From an uncultured Pelagibacteraceae bacterium (GTDB lineage: Bacteria; Pseudomonadota; Alphaproteobacteria; Pelagibacterales; Pelagibacteraceae): a stretch of 64,000 nucleotides of DNA. Shown here one piece after another: positions 18,135 to 28,449 of the stretch. Positions within the stretch are counted from its first letter, which is position 1, and every line of letters starts with the position of its first letter. The stretch is taken from assembly GCA_902543535.1 (NCBI GenBank), contig CACBYG010000001.1, positions 1 through 64,000 of the forward strand. Direction: 5' to 3'. The notes below the pieces were generated by a model that had not been told where the DNA came from, did not search any database, and saw only the letters and a program-made list of their open reading frames with translations. A program made the position numbers and the translations under genes.

Positions 18135-19061
18135 ATGATAGGTAAAAAACTTTTATTATATATAATTTTAATATTTTTTTTAAATACAAATGCATTTTCA
18201 TTAGAAAATAAAATTTTATTAAAAGTAGACAATGAAATAATTACATCAGTTGATGTATTTTTAGAAATACAGTATTTAACTGCAATTAACAAAGATATTG
18301 AAAAATTAAAAAAAGAAAAAATATTTGAAATTGCCAAAAATTCACTAATAAGAAGAAAAATCAAAGATAAAGAAATTAGAAAATATTCTAACAATTTTAA
18401 AATAGATCCATCATATGTTGATAAAATTATAAACTCAAATGCCTTAAATCTTGGATTTAATTCACTAAGTGAATTTAAAAAACACCTGAAAAATTTTGGT
18501 TTAAGTACTGAAAACCTAAAAAGTAGAATTTTAAACGAAATTTTGTGGAATGAGCTGGTTGTAAATAAATACTCTAGTAAACTAGTAATAAACAAAAATA
18601 AAATTCAAAGCGAGATTGAATCAAATAATAAAAAAAGTAAATCTTATTTGCTTTCCGAAATTATTTTTGACTTGCCAAGAGGATCTAAAATTGATGAGAG
18701 ATATAAAAATATTAAGGAAGAGATATCAAAAAATGGCTTTGAAAATGCTTCATTAATTTATAGTATATCTGACACATCTAGCACCGGAGGTAAACTAGGG
18801 TGGATCAAGGAAATATCTTTAAATAAGTTAATCAAAGAAAAAATTAGAAATACAAAAAAAGGTCAATATACTCAACCAATTAAAATTCCTGGTGGATTTT
18901 TAATTCTAAAAGTCAATGATGTCAAAGTTAACATTGAAAAATTAGATAAAATTAAAGAATTAGAAAAAAGAATTAGAGAAGAAAAAAACCAACAGCTGAA
19001 TCAATATTCTTTAATTTATTTTAACAAAGTAAAAAAAGATACAAAAATTAATGAATTATAA
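18135..19061 (+). CDS. surA: SurA-like periplasmic peptidyl-prolyl isomerase
   Basis: Periplasmic chaperone/isomerase for outer-membrane proteins. About 308 aa: signal peptide (LLLYIILIFFLNTNAFS), SurA N-terminal helical domain (about 25-155), then one parvulin domain (about 165-265; SEIIFDLPRG, STGGKLGWI, QPIKIPGGFLILKV). E. coli SurA has two parvulin domains; one is usual in SAR11-type relatives. The start is placed at the ATG just after the lptD stop; a TTG two codons earlier overlaps it. Following lptD is the conserved order. Confidence 0.85.
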   Translation: MIGKKLLLYIILIFFLNTNAFSLENKILLKVDNEIITSVDVFLEIQYLTAINKDIEKLKKEKIFEIAKNSLIRRKIKDKEIRKYSNNFKIDPSYVDKIINSNALNLGFNSLSEFKKHLKNFGLSTENLKSRILNEILWNELVVNKYSSKLVINKNKIQSEIESNNKKSKSYLLSEIIFDLPRGSKIDERYKNIKEEISKNGFENASLIYSISDTSSTGGKLGWIKEISLNKLIKEKIRNTKKGQYTQPIKIPGGFLILKVNDVKVNIEKLDKIKELEKRIREEKNQQLNQYSLIYFNKVKKDTKINEL

Positions 19062-20013
19062 ACCTATTATAATTGTTCCAGGAGAACCAAATAGTATTTT
19101 TTTTGAAATTTTTTTTAAAACAATTAAAATTAAAAAATTTAAAAATCCAATTATTTTGATTTGCTCTAAAAAACTTCTAATGATGCAAATGAAAAAATTA
19201 AAATTTAATTTTAAATTCAACTTGGTAAACAAAAATAATCCATATTTAAATTTAAAAAAAAATTACATAAATTTAATAAATGTTAATTACAATGCAAATA
19301 AAGCATTTGAAAAAATTACTTCAAGATCAAGTAAGTATATTGAAAAATGTTTTTTGATCGCACTTGATTTAATTAAAATTGGAGTTTCAAATAAACTGCT
19401 TAATGGTCCTGTATCAAAAAAATATTTTCTTAAAAAAAAATACTTAGGGATTACAGAATATTTGACTAAAAAATCTAATTCAAAAAATTCTGTGATGCTT
19501 ATATATAATAAAAAATTATCTGTATCCCCAATAACTACTCATTTACCAATTAAATTGGTCTCAAAAAAAGTTAATAAAATTGAGATTATCAAAAAAATTC
19601 AATTAATTTATAAATTCTATAATAAAGTACTGAAATTTTCTCCAAGTATTGCTGTTACAGGATTAAACCCCCATTGTGAAAGTATTCATAATTTCAATGA
19701 AGATTTAAGAATTATAAAACCATCAATTAAAGCTTTGAAAAATAAAGGTATTAAGGTCCAAGGTCCATTTCCAGCTGATACAGTTTTTTTAAAAAATAAT
19801 AGAAAAAAATTTAATGTAATTGTAGGAATGTACCACGATCAAGTTTTAACTCCTTTAAAAACTTTATATGAATATGATGCTATAAACTTAACTTTAGGAC
19901 TCCCATTTATGAGGGTATCACCAGACCATGGACCTAATGAAAAAATGTTGGGTAAAAATCAATCAAACTCTTTGAGTTTATTTAAGTCTTTAGAATTTTT
20001 GGATAAACATTGA
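19051..20013 (+). CDS. pdxA: 4-hydroxythreonine-4-phosphate dehydrogenase
   Basis: Pyridoxal phosphate synthesis: oxidises 4-phosphohydroxythreonine. 320 aa, slightly short. Motifs: IIIVPGEPNSIFFEI N-terminus, NGPVSKKYF, ITTHLPIKLV (metal His), NPHCES and the final GMYHDQVLTPLKTL plus SPDHGPNEK. Overlaps the surA end by 11 bp and rsmA by 4 bp. surA-pdxA-rsmA is a widespread order. Confidence 0.95.
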   Translation: MNYKPIIIVPGEPNSIFFEIFFKTIKIKKFKNPIILICSKKLLMMQMKKLKFNFKFNLVNKNNPYLNLKKNYINLINVNYNANKAFEKITSRSSKYIEKCFLIALDLIKIGVSNKLLNGPVSKKYFLKKKYLGITEYLTKKSNSKNSVMLIYNKKLSVSPITTHLPIKLVSKKVNKIEIIKKIQLIYKFYNKVLKFSPSIAVTGLNPHCESIHNFNEDLRIIKPSIKALKNKGIKVQGPFPADTVFLKNNRKKFNVIVGMYHDQVLTPLKTLYEYDAINLTLGLPFMRVSPDHGPNEKMLGKNQSNSLSLFKSLEFLDKH

Positions 20014-20795
20014 TTAAAGCTAAGAAAAGTTTAGGTCAGAATTTTTTAATAGATAAAAATATTTTAGAGAAGATTGTTAATGTTACTGAGATACAAAATA
20101 AAAATATTCTTGAAATTGGTCCTGGCACTGGAAATCTTACTTCTCATATACTTAAAAAAGGTCCTAAGAAATTAATTGTAATTGAAAAAGATAATGATTT
20201 AGCGATAAAGCTAAAAAATATTTTCAGCAACCAAGTAATCATAATTAATAAGGATATTTTGAAAATTGAAGAAACTTCATTAATTGAAGAAAAAGTTACA
20301 GTATTTGGAAATCTTCCTTACAATATTTCAACGGAAATTTTAAGTAAATGGATAATAAATTCAAAAAATAACTTTTGGTTTGATCATCTTATCTTAATGT
20401 TTCAAAAAGAAGTGGCTGATAGAATTATTTCTAAATTTAATACTTCTTCTTATGGAAGAATATCTATTTTATCAAATTGGAAATTAGATGTAAAAAAAAT
20501 TATTGATATCAAGCCTGAATCATTTTTACCAAAGCCTAAAGTTGATAGCTCTTTATTGTTTTTTACACCAAAAAAAGTTTTTCAAAAATTAAAAGAGCCA
20601 AAAAATTTAGAAAAAATCACAAGAGTTTTTTTTAATCAACGCCGTAAAATGATTAAAAAACCGTTTAATCAATTATTTAATGGAGATCAATCAATTATAG
20701 ATAAGTTAAAAATTGACTTAAATTTAAGACCTCAAAATTTAGATTTTGATATGTACTACAAAATAGCAAGTGAATATGAAAATTTACGTGGTTAA
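20010..20795 (+). CDS. rsmA: 16S rRNA dimethyladenosine transferase RsmA (KsgA)
   Basis: Dimethylates the two adjacent adenosines near the 3' end of 16S rRNA. 261 aa. SAM motif [12 protein letters not shown], catalytic NLPYNIST, and the N-terminal [10 protein letters not shown]. The start is TTG at 20010, overlapping the pdxA stop as TTGA. It converges with gmk with 12 bp overlap. Confidence 0.96.
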   Translation: MIKAKKSLGQNFLIDKNILEKIVNVTEIQNKNILEIGPGTGNLTSHILKKGPKKLIVIEKDNDLAIKLKNIFSNQVIIINKDILKIEETSLIEEKVTVFGNLPYNISTEILSKWIINSKNNFWFDHLILMFQKEVADRIISKFNTSSYGRISILSNWKLDVKKIIDIKPESFLPKPKVDSSLLFFTPKKVFQKLKEPKNLEKITRVFFNQRRKMIKKPFNQLFNGDQSIIDKLKIDLNLRPQNLDFDMYYKIASEYENLRG

Positions 20796-21416
20796 TTTAT
20801 TTACATGATCTCTAATAAATTCTAAATCATAATCTTTTGAACCATTATTAATTTCTGCATCAATAAGATTTTTAATTCGCAAAAAACAATTATGTAAATC
20901 GTCATTAATGACTACATAATCATAATTTATCCAATGTAATACGTCTCTTTCAAATTGTCTCATTCTCTCCTCGGCGATAAGTTTATCTTTCATGTCTCTA
21001 TTAGATAATCTATCGAATAGGACTTTCTTACTTGGTGGTAATATAAAGAAAGTAATTAACTTGTAATCTAATTTTTTATTTTTGATTTGATCTGCACCTT
21101 GCCAATCAATATCAAACAAAACATTCTTACCTTTATCAAGCTTATCAATTACGGGTGTTCTTGTGGTCCCATAAAAATTATTGAATACTTTAGCGTATTC
21201 TAAGAACTCTTCGTTATTAATTAGTCTTTTGAATTCTACTTCGTTTACAAAAAAATAATCTTTATTTGGACTTTCTTTTGGTCTTGGTTGCCTTGTAGTG
21301 TGGGAAATTGATACTTCAAAGTTATCAATTTTAGACAACAGTTCTACCAAAGTGGTTTTACCTGCACCTGAAGGTGAAGATAAGACTATCATTACCCCAT
21401 CTTTATCTGAGGCCAT
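20784..21416 (-). CDS. gmk: Guanylate kinase
   Basis: Phosphorylates GMP to GDP. 210 aa with P-loop [11 protein letters not shown], the GMP-binding [13 protein letters not shown] and [10 protein letters not shown], and LFDIDWQGA. An ATG at residue 9 is an alternative start. It lies 8 bp after acpP on the same strand, so it may be co-transcribed. Confidence 0.96.
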   Translation of the reverse strand: MASDKDGVMIVLSSPSGAGKTTLVELLSKIDNFEVSISHTTRQPRPKESPNKDYFFVNEVEFKRLINNEEFLEYAKVFNNFYGTTRTPVIDKLDKGKNVLFDIDWQGADQIKNKKLDYKLITFFILPPSKKVLFDRLSNRDMKDKLIAEERMRQFERDVLHWINYDYVVINDDLHNCFLRIKNLIDAEINNGSKDYDLEFIRDHVNKLTT

Positions 21417-21424
21417 TTAATCTT

Positions 21425-21664
21425 CTAATTTGCTTTACCTTCGATAAATTTCACCGCATCACCGACGGTTAAAATTTTCTCAGCTTCACTATCTGATATT
21501 TCAGACCCAAATTCCTCTTCAAAAGCCATCACTAGTTCAACTGTATCTAGGCTGTCGGCCCCTAAATCATCTATAAAGCTGGACTCCTCATTAACTTTTG
21601 CTTCATCAATTCCTAAGTGATCTGCAACAATTTTTTTTACTTTGCTTGAAACGTCTTCTGACAT
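21425..21664 (-). CDS. acpP: Acyl carrier protein
   Basis: Carries acyl chains on phosphopantetheine during fatty acid synthesis. 79 aa, strongly acidic; Ser38 in DDLGADSLD is the attachment site. A ribosome binding site AAGGAT precedes the ATG. It follows fabG after 49 bp, within the conserved fabD-fabG-acpP order. Confidence 0.98.
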   Translation of the reverse strand: MSEDVSSKVKKIVADHLGIDEAKVNEESSFIDDLGADSLDTVELVMAFEEEFGSEISDSEAEKILTVGDAVKFIEGKAN

Positions 21665-21688
21665 ATTGATCCTTTTTTGTTATAAATT

Positions 21689-21717
21689 CTTAATAGTTTA
21701 AAAACTTCTTTTGTCAA
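21689..21717 (-). promoter_or_regulatory. Possible acpP promoter
   Basis: On the minus strand an exact TTGACA (21717-21712) is followed about 16 bp later by TATTAA, 25-30 bp before the acpP start. The -35 box overlaps the fabG stop codon. It would let acpP, needed in high amounts, be transcribed apart from fabDG. Sequence match only. Confidence 0.45.
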
Positions 21718-22451
21718 GACATATACATTCCACCATTAACATGCAAAGTCTCTCCGTTTATATAATTAGATTGATTTGAACACAAAAATAACACTGCATT
21801 AGCAACATCATCTGGGTTTCCTAGGCGGGCTGAAGGGATTTTTGATATTATAGCTTCTTTAAACTTGTCATCTAATTTGTCTGTCATTGCTGTTTTAATG
21901 AAACCTGGTGAAATGCAATTTATATTTATATTTTTTTTTGCATATTCTATTGCCAAACTTTTTGACATAGCAATTATGCCTGCTTTTGATGCTGTATAAT
22001 TAGCCTGACCTAAATTTCCTGTATGACCAACAACAGATGTAATATTAACAATCTTACCTGATTTATTCTTTAGCATTTTTTTTATTGCAGATTTATTCAT
22101 TAAAAAAGTTGATGTTAAATTGATATTAATTACTTTTTGCCATTCTTCCAAACTCATTCTTATTGCTAGATTATCTTGTGTTACTCCCGCATTATTTACA
22201 ATACAATCTAAATTTCCACCTAGTTCTTTTGTTGCATTTTCTACAAATTCCTCAATTTTTTCATTTTGAGAAATATCAAATTTCAATGTTTTGATATTTC
22301 CAAATTTATCTTTAAGCTCACCAAGTTTTTCTATTCTTGTACCAGAGGCTAAAATATTTGCCCCTACTTGATCTAATTTTTTGATTATCGAATTTCCAAT
22401 ACCACCAGAAGCACCTGTAACAATAATATTTTTTCCTTCTAAATCTTTCAT
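21714..22451 (-). CDS. fabG: 3-oxoacyl-ACP reductase FabG
   Basis: NADPH-dependent reduction of 3-ketoacyl-ACP in fatty acid elongation. 245 aa short-chain dehydrogenase: nucleotide motif GASGGIG, NNAG, catalytic Ser in NITSVVGHTG and YTASK, and C-terminal INGETLHVNGGMYM. An ATGA overlap with fabD fixes the start. Confidence 0.96.
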   Translation of the reverse strand: MKDLEGKNIIVTGASGGIGNSIIKKLDQVGANILASGTRIEKLGELKDKFGNIKTLKFDISQNEKIEEFVENATKELGGNLDCIVNNAGVTQDNLAIRMSLEEWQKVININLTSTFLMNKSAIKKMLKNKSGKIVNITSVVGHTGNLGQANYTASKAGIIAMSKSLAIEYAKKNININCISPGFIKTAMTDKLDDKFKEAIISKIPSARLGNPDDVANAVLFLCSNQSNYINGETLHVNGGMYMS

Positions 22452-23374
22452 ATTTTTATATTTTCAACATCAATTATACTGTTTATTGTATCAATTTTAA
22501 CATCTCTATTAATTCTTTTTATCAAGCCTGACAGAACTTTCCCAGGGCCAATTTCTATGAAATGTTTTACATTATTCTCGATCATATTAATAACACTTTC
22601 CCTCCATCTAACTCTATTCTCAATCTGTTTAATTAAGAGAGTTTTTAACTCAATTGGATCCTTTATTTCTTCTGCAGTAACATTTGAAATTAATTTATTT
22701 TGTCCATTTTTAAAGTTAAGTTTATTTAGCTCATCGGTCATAATTTTTGTAGCATTGCTCATCAAATCACAGTGAAAAGGAGCACTTACTGGAAGTTTAA
22801 TATTTTTAATTGAATTTTCTTTTAAAATTTTAATTAGTTTTTCTAAATCCTCTGTTTTTCCACTTAATACCATTTGGCCTTCAGAATTATCATTTGCAAT
22901 TTGTGCATTAAATATTTTCTTGTTAGCTATTAAAATTTTTTCAATTATATCAATTTTTGAACCTAATACTGCGACCATACCTCCTTTACCTTTGGGTACT
23001 GAGTTCTGCATAGCTTCTCCTCTAATTCTGAGGATTTTTAATGTATCTGTAAAGTTTAAATATCCAGCACATGACAAAGCTGAATATTCACCTAAAGAAT
23101 GTCCAGCAAAGTATTTAGCTTTATTTAAATCTAAGTTGAATTCCTTTTTAACTACATTGAATACTGAATAACTAATTAAAAATATTGCTGGTTGTGTGTT
23201 GATTGTTAAATCTAATTCTTCTTTTGGACCATCTAAAATTAACTTAGAAATAGAAAAATTTAGTGTTTCATCTGCTTGCTTAAACAGGTTTTTCACAATA
23301 TCAAATTTGTTATATAACTCTTTTCCCATTCCCACCATTTGAGAACCTTGACCGGGAAAAATTACTGAAAACAT
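22448..23374 (-). CDS. fabD: Malonyl CoA-ACP transacylase FabD
   Basis: Loads malonyl units onto ACP. 308 aa, normal. GQGSQMVGMGKELY N-terminus, nucleophile Ser in GHSLGEYSAL, catalytic His in APFHCDLM and FIEIGPGKVLSGLIK at the end. First gene of fabD-fabG-acpP(-gmk). Divergent from rpsF with 87 bp between. Confidence 0.96.
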   Translation of the reverse strand: MFSVIFPGQGSQMVGMGKELYNKFDIVKNLFKQADETLNFSISKLILDGPKEELDLTINTQPAIFLISYSVFNVVKKEFNLDLNKAKYFAGHSLGEYSALSCAGYLNFTDTLKILRIRGEAMQNSVPKGKGGMVAVLGSKIDIIEKILIANKKIFNAQIANDNSEGQMVLSGKTEDLEKLIKILKENSIKNIKLPVSAPFHCDLMSNATKIMTDELNKLNFKNGQNKLISNVTAEEIKDPIELKTLLIKQIENRVRWRESVINMIENNVKHFIEIGPGKVLSGLIKRINRDVKIDTINSIIDVENIKI

Positions 23375-23400
23375 ATAAAAAAAACTAATTAATTTGCCTT

Positions 23401-23429
23401 TTTAACTATTGTAATTGAACTTTTATAAT
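23401..23429 (+). promoter_or_regulatory. Possible rpsF operon promoter
   Basis: A perfect TATAAT (23424-23429) lies 32 bp before rpsF; a weak -35 (TTTAAC, 23401-23406) sits 17 bp upstream. It lies in the 87 bp between divergent fabD and rpsF. The -10 match is exact, but AT-rich DNA makes such hits common. Confidence 0.35.
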
Positions 23430-23461
23430 AGTATATCCTCACTTTTTATTAAAGAACTTAA

Positions 23462-23815
23462 ATGAATTTATACGAACATACTATAATTGCCAGGCAAGAT
23501 ACTTCACCTAGTGAATTAAAGCAATTAGCTGAAAAATATTCTAAAATTATTGAAAAAAATGATGGCGAAGTAATTAAAACTGAAAACTGGGGTTTGTTAA
23601 ATTTATCATATTTAATAAAAAAAAATAAAAAAGGCAGCTATATTCATTTTAAAATCAAAGGTGGTGGAAAAGTTATTGATGAATTAGAAAAAAACGAGTT
23701 AATAGATAAGAAATTATTAAGGTATTTAACAGTCAGGGTAAAAAAATTTGATTTAGATACAATTTACTTTGGTAAAAAAGAAGATGATGAAAAAAAAGAA
23801 AGTATTAAGAACTAA
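23462..23815 (+). CDS. rpsF: 30S ribosomal protein bS6
   Basis: Small-subunit protein binding bS18 on the platform. 117 aa; [15 protein letters not shown] start, [25 protein letters not shown] core, then a short acidic/Lys tail. Its stop overlaps the rpsR start by 1 bp; the rpsF-rpsR-rplI order is standard. Confidence 0.97.
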   Translation: MNLYEHTIIARQDTSPSELKQLAEKYSKIIEKNDGEVIKTENWGLLNLSYLIKKNKKGSYIHFKIKGGGKVIDELEKNELIDKKLLRYLTVRVKKFDLDTIYFGKKEDDEKKESIKN

Positions 23816-24087
23816 TGGCTAAAAGACAAAGTGGAAATAAAAAAGGGAAACAAAGTAATTTTGCAAAATTAAGTATTTTTCAACCAAATAAATACAAATT
23901 TAAAAAAACTTGTCCACTTTCTGCAAAAGGTGCACCAAGAGTTGATTACAAAAATATAAAATTATTAAAAAAATATATGTCTGAAAATGGAAAAATTTTA
24001 CCATCAAGAATTACTAATGTTTCTCAAAAAAAACAAAGAGAATTATCTTTATCAATTAAAAGAGCCAGAAATTTGGCATTAATATAA
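23815..24087 (+). CDS. rpsR: 30S ribosomal protein bS18
   Basis: Small-subunit protein paired with bS6. 90 aa, very basic. [25 protein letters not shown] is the family core, ending KRARNLALI. rplI begins at the very next base. Confidence 0.97.
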   Translation: MAKRQSGNKKGKQSNFAKLSIFQPNKYKFKKTCPLSAKGAPRVDYKNIKLLKKYMSENGKILPSRITNVSQKKQRELSLSIKRARNLALI

Positions 24088-24546
24088 ATGAAAGTAATAT
24101 TATTAGAAAATGTTAAAAGAATTGGATCTATTGGTGAAGTAATAGATGTAAAGAGAGGTTTTGCAAGAAACTATCTTATAGCTAATAAAAAAGCCCTTTA
24201 CGCCTCAAAGGAAAATATTAAAGAAGTTGATAAAATAAAAACTGATTTATCCAGAAAAGATAATGAAAAGAAAAAAGAAGCTTCTCAAATCGCTGAGCAA
24301 ATTAATGGGAAAATATATTCAGTTAAAAAATTAAGTACAGAAAATAAAGAATTATATGGTTCAGTTAAACCAACCGAAATTTCCAAACTAATCCAAGATG
24401 AAAATAAGATCGATATCAAGCCTTCAATGATACAACCTGTTGAAGAGATTAAATCTTTAGGAAAATTTAAGGTCAAAATTTCACTACACTCAGAAGTTGA
24501 TGCTGAAATTTCTATAGATGTTTCCTCTGCAGAAACAATTCAATAA
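24088..24546 (+). CDS. rplI: 50S ribosomal protein bL9
   Basis: Large-subunit protein. 152 aa: N-terminal rRNA-binding domain (MKVILLENVKRIGSIGEVIDVKRGFARNYL in the start region), long charged helix (about 45-75) and C-terminal domain. Last of rpsF-rpsR-rplI; dnaB follows after 67 bp, as in many bacteria. Confidence 0.97.
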   Translation: MKVILLENVKRIGSIGEVIDVKRGFARNYLIANKKALYASKENIKEVDKIKTDLSRKDNEKKKEASQIAEQINGKIYSVKKLSTENKELYGSVKPTEISKLIQDENKIDIKPSMIQPVEEIKSLGKFKVKISLHSEVDAEISIDVSSAETIQ

Positions 24547-24613
24547 TTATACATTTTTTTCCCCAGCAATAATAAAGAATTTTATAAATAATTTTTTCAT
24601 ATAAATTATTATA

Positions 24614-26032
24614 ATGGAAAATAATTTAACCTTGGTAAAAGATCAATTCAAAGAACTACCAAACAATATCGAAGCTGAACAAGCTGTAATAGGATCTATT
24701 CTTGTTAGCAATGATATATTTGATGAGATAAGTACAATAATTTCCAGTATTAATTTTTATGATCCTATGCATCAAAAGATTTTTGAAGCAATCGAAAGTT
24801 TAATTTATAAAGGAATGCTAGCAAATCCAATTACTTTGAAAAATTATTTTGAGGACGAAAAAGATGATTTAAATGTTCCAGAGTACCTAGTAAAAATTAC
24901 TAAATTTTCTACGTCCGTTAGACAAGCTGTGGAATATTCCAAAATTATTTACGATATGTTTGTTAGAAGAGAATTAATAAAAATTTCAGAGCAAACTATT
25001 GATAGTGCAAAATTAAATGATCTTGATACCAATGGACAAACCATTATAGAAAATTCAGAAAAATTATTATTTGATTTGGCAGAAAAAGGTTCTTTTAACT
25101 CTTCCTTAGTAAAGTTTGATGAGGCAATGAAGCAAACCATTGAAATGGCATCTGCTGCCTATAAAAATGAAGAAGGAATTGTTGGTGTCCCAACCGGACT
25201 TAGAGATTTAGATGATAAACTGGGGGGGTTACATCAATCTGATTTAATCATTATTGCAGGACGACCTTCAATGGGTAAAACATCACTCGCAACGAATATT
25301 GCATTTAATGCAGCAAAAAAATTACAAGATAGTGGAAAAAAATCTTCTATTGCATTCTTTTCACTAGAGATGTCATCTGAGCAACTTTCAACTAGAATAA
25401 TTTCGGAACAAGCAAGAATTAGTTCAAATGATATTAGAAGAGGAAGAATTTCTGATGATCAATTTGATAAATTTTTAGAAACTTCAAAAAATATTTCTGA
25501 GCTTCCGCTTTATATTGATGAAACGCCAGCAATTACAATTGCTGCCTTAAGTAATAGAGCAAGGCGTATCAAAAGACTATTTGGTCTTGATATGATTGTA
25601 GTTGATTATATTCAGCTGATGAGAGGTACTACGTTTAACAAAGATGGAAGAGTACAAGAAATCTCACAAATTACCCAAGGTCTAAAAGCAATTGCCAAAG
25701 AACTTTCTGTTCCAGTAGTAGCTCTATCTCAATTATCTAGACAAGTTGAGCAAAGAGACGACAACAAACCACTTTTATCAGATTTAAGAGAATCAGGTTC
25801 AATTGAACAAGATGCTGATGTTGTTATGTTTGTTTATAGAGAAGCATATTATTTACAAAGAAAAGAGCCAAGGGCAGCCACAGTTGAACATGCTGAATGG
25901 CAAGCAAAAATGAATGAAGTTGCACATCTTGCTCAACTTATTATTGGGAAACAAAGACACGGTCCAATAGGTAACGTAACTCTTGAATTTGAAGAAAGAT
26001 TTACAAAATTTAAAGATACTCAAACTAATTAA
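24614..26032 (+). CDS. dnaB: Replicative DNA helicase DnaB
   Basis: Hexameric helicase that unwinds DNA at the replication fork. 472 aa: N-terminal DnaG-binding domain (about 15-120; LPNNIEAEQAVIGSIL), linker, then the RecA-like domain with Walker A GRPSMGKTSLA, Walker B VVDYIQLM and ALSQLSRQVEQR. Full length, no intein. It follows rplI, the usual context. Confidence 0.97.
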   Translation: MENNLTLVKDQFKELPNNIEAEQAVIGSILVSNDIFDEISTIISSINFYDPMHQKIFEAIESLIYKGMLANPITLKNYFEDEKDDLNVPEYLVKITKFSTSVRQAVEYSKIIYDMFVRRELIKISEQTIDSAKLNDLDTNGQTIIENSEKLLFDLAEKGSFNSSLVKFDEAMKQTIEMASAAYKNEEGIVGVPTGLRDLDDKLGGLHQSDLIIIAGRPSMGKTSLATNIAFNAAKKLQDSGKKSSIAFFSLEMSSEQLSTRIISEQARISSNDIRRGRISDDQFDKFLETSKNISELPLYIDETPAITIAALSNRARRIKRLFGLDMIVVDYIQLMRGTTFNKDGRVQEISQITQGLKAIAKELSVPVVALSQLSRQVEQRDDNKPLLSDLRESGSIEQDADVVMFVYREAYYLQRKEPRAATVEHAEWQAKMNEVAHLAQLIIGKQRHGPIGNVTLEFEERFTKFKDTQTN

Positions 26033-26052
26033 TTTCCAATATAAAAGAGCTA

Positions 26053-28449
26053 ATGTTGGCTCATATGTATCAAAACATTGTTCTAAAGAATCCTAAAGCA
26101 ATACTTGTATTACTAATAATCACCATCTTAAGTTTTGGTTATTATTCAAAAGATTTTAGATTAGATGCATCCTCAGAGACATTATTGATCGATGGCGATC
26201 CAGATTTAGCCTATCTAAATGAAGTTTCTGAAAGATACGGATCTAGAGAGTTTTTAATTCTTACTTATACACCTAATGAAGGTATGGTCACTGATACATC
26301 AATTAATAATTTACTAAGTTTAAAATATAAAATTCAAAGTTTGAATTGGGTTCATAGTGTTGTAACTCTCTTAGATATACCATTGTTAAGTAATTCAGAT
26401 TCACCTCTTCAAGAAAGATTAGAAAATTTTAAAACTTTAAAAGACGAAGATGTTGATAAAGATAGAGGATTTAAGGAAATTCTTAATAGTCCTGTATTTA
26501 GAAACTTTGTCATTAGCGAAGATGGTAAAACAAGTGGCATAATTGTTTATATTAAACAATCTCAAAAACTTGAAAACATTGATAGTAAATCAAAAGAGGA
26601 AATAGAAAATTATAAAGATCAAATCAAAAAACAAAATCATGAAAATATATTAGAGATTAGACAAGTCATCCAGAGCTATGGTGATGTAGGTAAGATTTAC
26701 TTAGGTGGCATACCAATGATTGCTGATGATATGATGACCTTTATTAAAAGCGACATTGTGGTTTTTGGTATAGGTGTTTTATTATTTATTATTGCAACCC
26801 TTTGGTTTGTTTTTAGAAAACTTATCTGGATAATAGTTCCGATTAGCAGTTGTATAGCTTCAGTTGTGATAATGATTGGATTACTTGGACTACTGGGATG
26901 GAAAGTAACTGTTATTTCATCAAACTTCATTGCTTTGATGTTGATTTTAACAATGGCAATGAACATTCACATGAGTACGAGATTTTTACAGCTTAAAAAA
27001 AACTCTCCCTCTAAAAATACTTTAGAAATTATTTCTTTAACCACCAGAAAAATGTTTTGGCCAATTTTATACACTGTATTGACCACTATTTTAGCATTTT
27101 TGTCTTTAATCTTTAGTGAAATCAAACCTATTATTGACTTTGGATGGATGATGACTTTTGGTCTAATTACCTCATTTATAATTACCTTCACTTTACTGCC
27201 AACGTTTTTAAGTTTTGCTCCTTCTGATAATATCTCACTTAAAAAAGAACAAAATTCTAAGTTCACTTCTTTTTTAGGATCACTTTCTGTAAATAAAAAA
27301 AATTTAATTTTTTCAGTCACAGGAATTGTAATTATTTTAAGTATTATTGGTATTAGTAAGCTAGAAGTTGAAAACAGCTTTATAAATTATTTTAATAAAA
27401 ATACTGAAATTTATAAGGGCATGAAACTTATAGATGAAGAACTTGGTGGTACAACACCTTTAGAGGTTATTCTTAAGTTTCCTAAGAAAGAAAAAGAAAA
27501 AAAATCAACTGAAGATGACGAGTTTGAGGACTGGGGTGATGAAAATGATAAGAATGATGACAAATATTGGTTTACTAAAGATAAAATTGACAAAATTGCA
27601 TCTGTTCATAATTATTTAGATAGTCTTCCTGAAATTGGAAAAGTTTTGTCTTTTTCATCAATTATTGATGTGGCAACGCAACTAAATAACAATAAACCTT
27701 TAGGCACTTTGGAAATGGGTGTTCTTTATTCTAAAATACCTGAAAGTATTAAGACAGAAATTATTGATCCATATCTTTCAATAGAAAATGATGAAGCAAG
27801 GATTAGCTTAAGAATAATAGACTCTCAAGAAAATTTAAGAAGAAACGATTTAATTAAAAAAATAAATTTTGATCTCAAGGATAAGATGGGTTTAGATCAA
27901 AGCGAATATCAACTTGCTGGGGTATTAATTTTATTTAATAATTTATTACAGAGTTTATTTAAATCACAAATACTTACTTTAGGATTGGTAATACTCGGTA
28001 TTTTTATAATGTTTTTAATTCTGTTTAGAAATATAAAATTATCTTTAATAGGAGTTGTACCAAATTTCATTGCTGCATTTTTCATACTTGGAATTATAGG
28101 TTTATTAGAAATCCCTTTAGATATGATGACTATTACCATTGCTGCAATTACTATTGGTATAGCAGTAGACAATAGTATTCATTATATTTATCGTTTTAAA
28201 GAGGAGTTCAATAAAATTAAAGATTACAATAAAACATTGCAATTATGTCATTCAACAGTGGGGGTTGCAATCCTAAACACTTCAATCACGATTGTTTTTG
28301 GATTTTCAATTTTAGTTTTGTCTAAATTTATTCCCACAATTTATTTTGGTATGTTTACTGGTCTAGCAATGTTGTTAGCTATGATCTCAGTGTTAACTTT
28401 AATGCCTGCATTGATCTTAATTATCAAACCCTTTGGTAAATCAGCTTAA
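26053..28449 (+). CDS. MMPL-type RND family exporter
   Basis: 798 aa inner-membrane protein of the RND superfamily (hydrophobe/amphiphile exporter type, as in hopanoid- or lipid-moving HpnN-like proteins). Two repeated halves, each with one helix, a large periplasmic loop and five further helices: about 18-35, 230-380, then 420-440 and 630-790. The first loop begins ASSETLLIDGDPDLAYLNEVSERYGSRE. A strongly acidic insert (DDEFEDWGDENDKNDD, about 490-505) is in the second loop. The next gene, cvpA, starts on its last base. Substrate unknown. Confidence 0.85.
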   Translation: MLAHMYQNIVLKNPKAILVLLIITILSFGYYSKDFRLDASSETLLIDGDPDLAYLNEVSERYGSREFLILTYTPNEGMVTDTSINNLLSLKYKIQSLNWVHSVVTLLDIPLLSNSDSPLQERLENFKTLKDEDVDKDRGFKEILNSPVFRNFVISEDGKTSGIIVYIKQSQKLENIDSKSKEEIENYKDQIKKQNHENILEIRQVIQSYGDVGKIYLGGIPMIADDMMTFIKSDIVVFGIGVLLFIIATLWFVFRKLIWIIVPISSCIASVVIMIGLLGLLGWKVTVISSNFIALMLILTMAMNIHMSTRFLQLKKNSPSKNTLEIISLTTRKMFWPILYTVLTTILAFLSLIFSEIKPIIDFGWMMTFGLITSFIITFTLLPTFLSFAPSDNISLKKEQNSKFTSFLGSLSVNKKNLIFSVTGIVIILSIIGISKLEVENSFINYFNKNTEIYKGMKLIDEELGGTTPLEVILKFPKKEKEKKSTEDDEFEDWGDENDKNDDKYWFTKDKIDKIASVHNYLDSLPEIGKVLSFSSIIDVATQLNNNKPLGTLEMGVLYSKIPESIKTEIIDPYLSIENDEARISLRIIDSQENLRRNDLIKKINFDLKDKMGLDQSEYQLAGVLILFNNLLQSLFKSQILTLGLVILGIFIMFLILFRNIKLSLIGVVPNFIAAFFILGIIGLLEIPLDMMTITIAAITIGIAVDNSIHYIYRFKEEFNKIKDYNKTLQLCHSTVGVAILNTSITIVFGFSILVLSKFIPTIYFGMFTGLAMLLAMISVLTLMPALILIIKPFGKSA

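Noticed and set aside
18071-18595. 174-codon open frame on the minus strand opposite lptD/surA
   Set aside because: Lies wholly across two well-supported genes and has low-complexity Leu/Phe/Ser composition; shadow frame.
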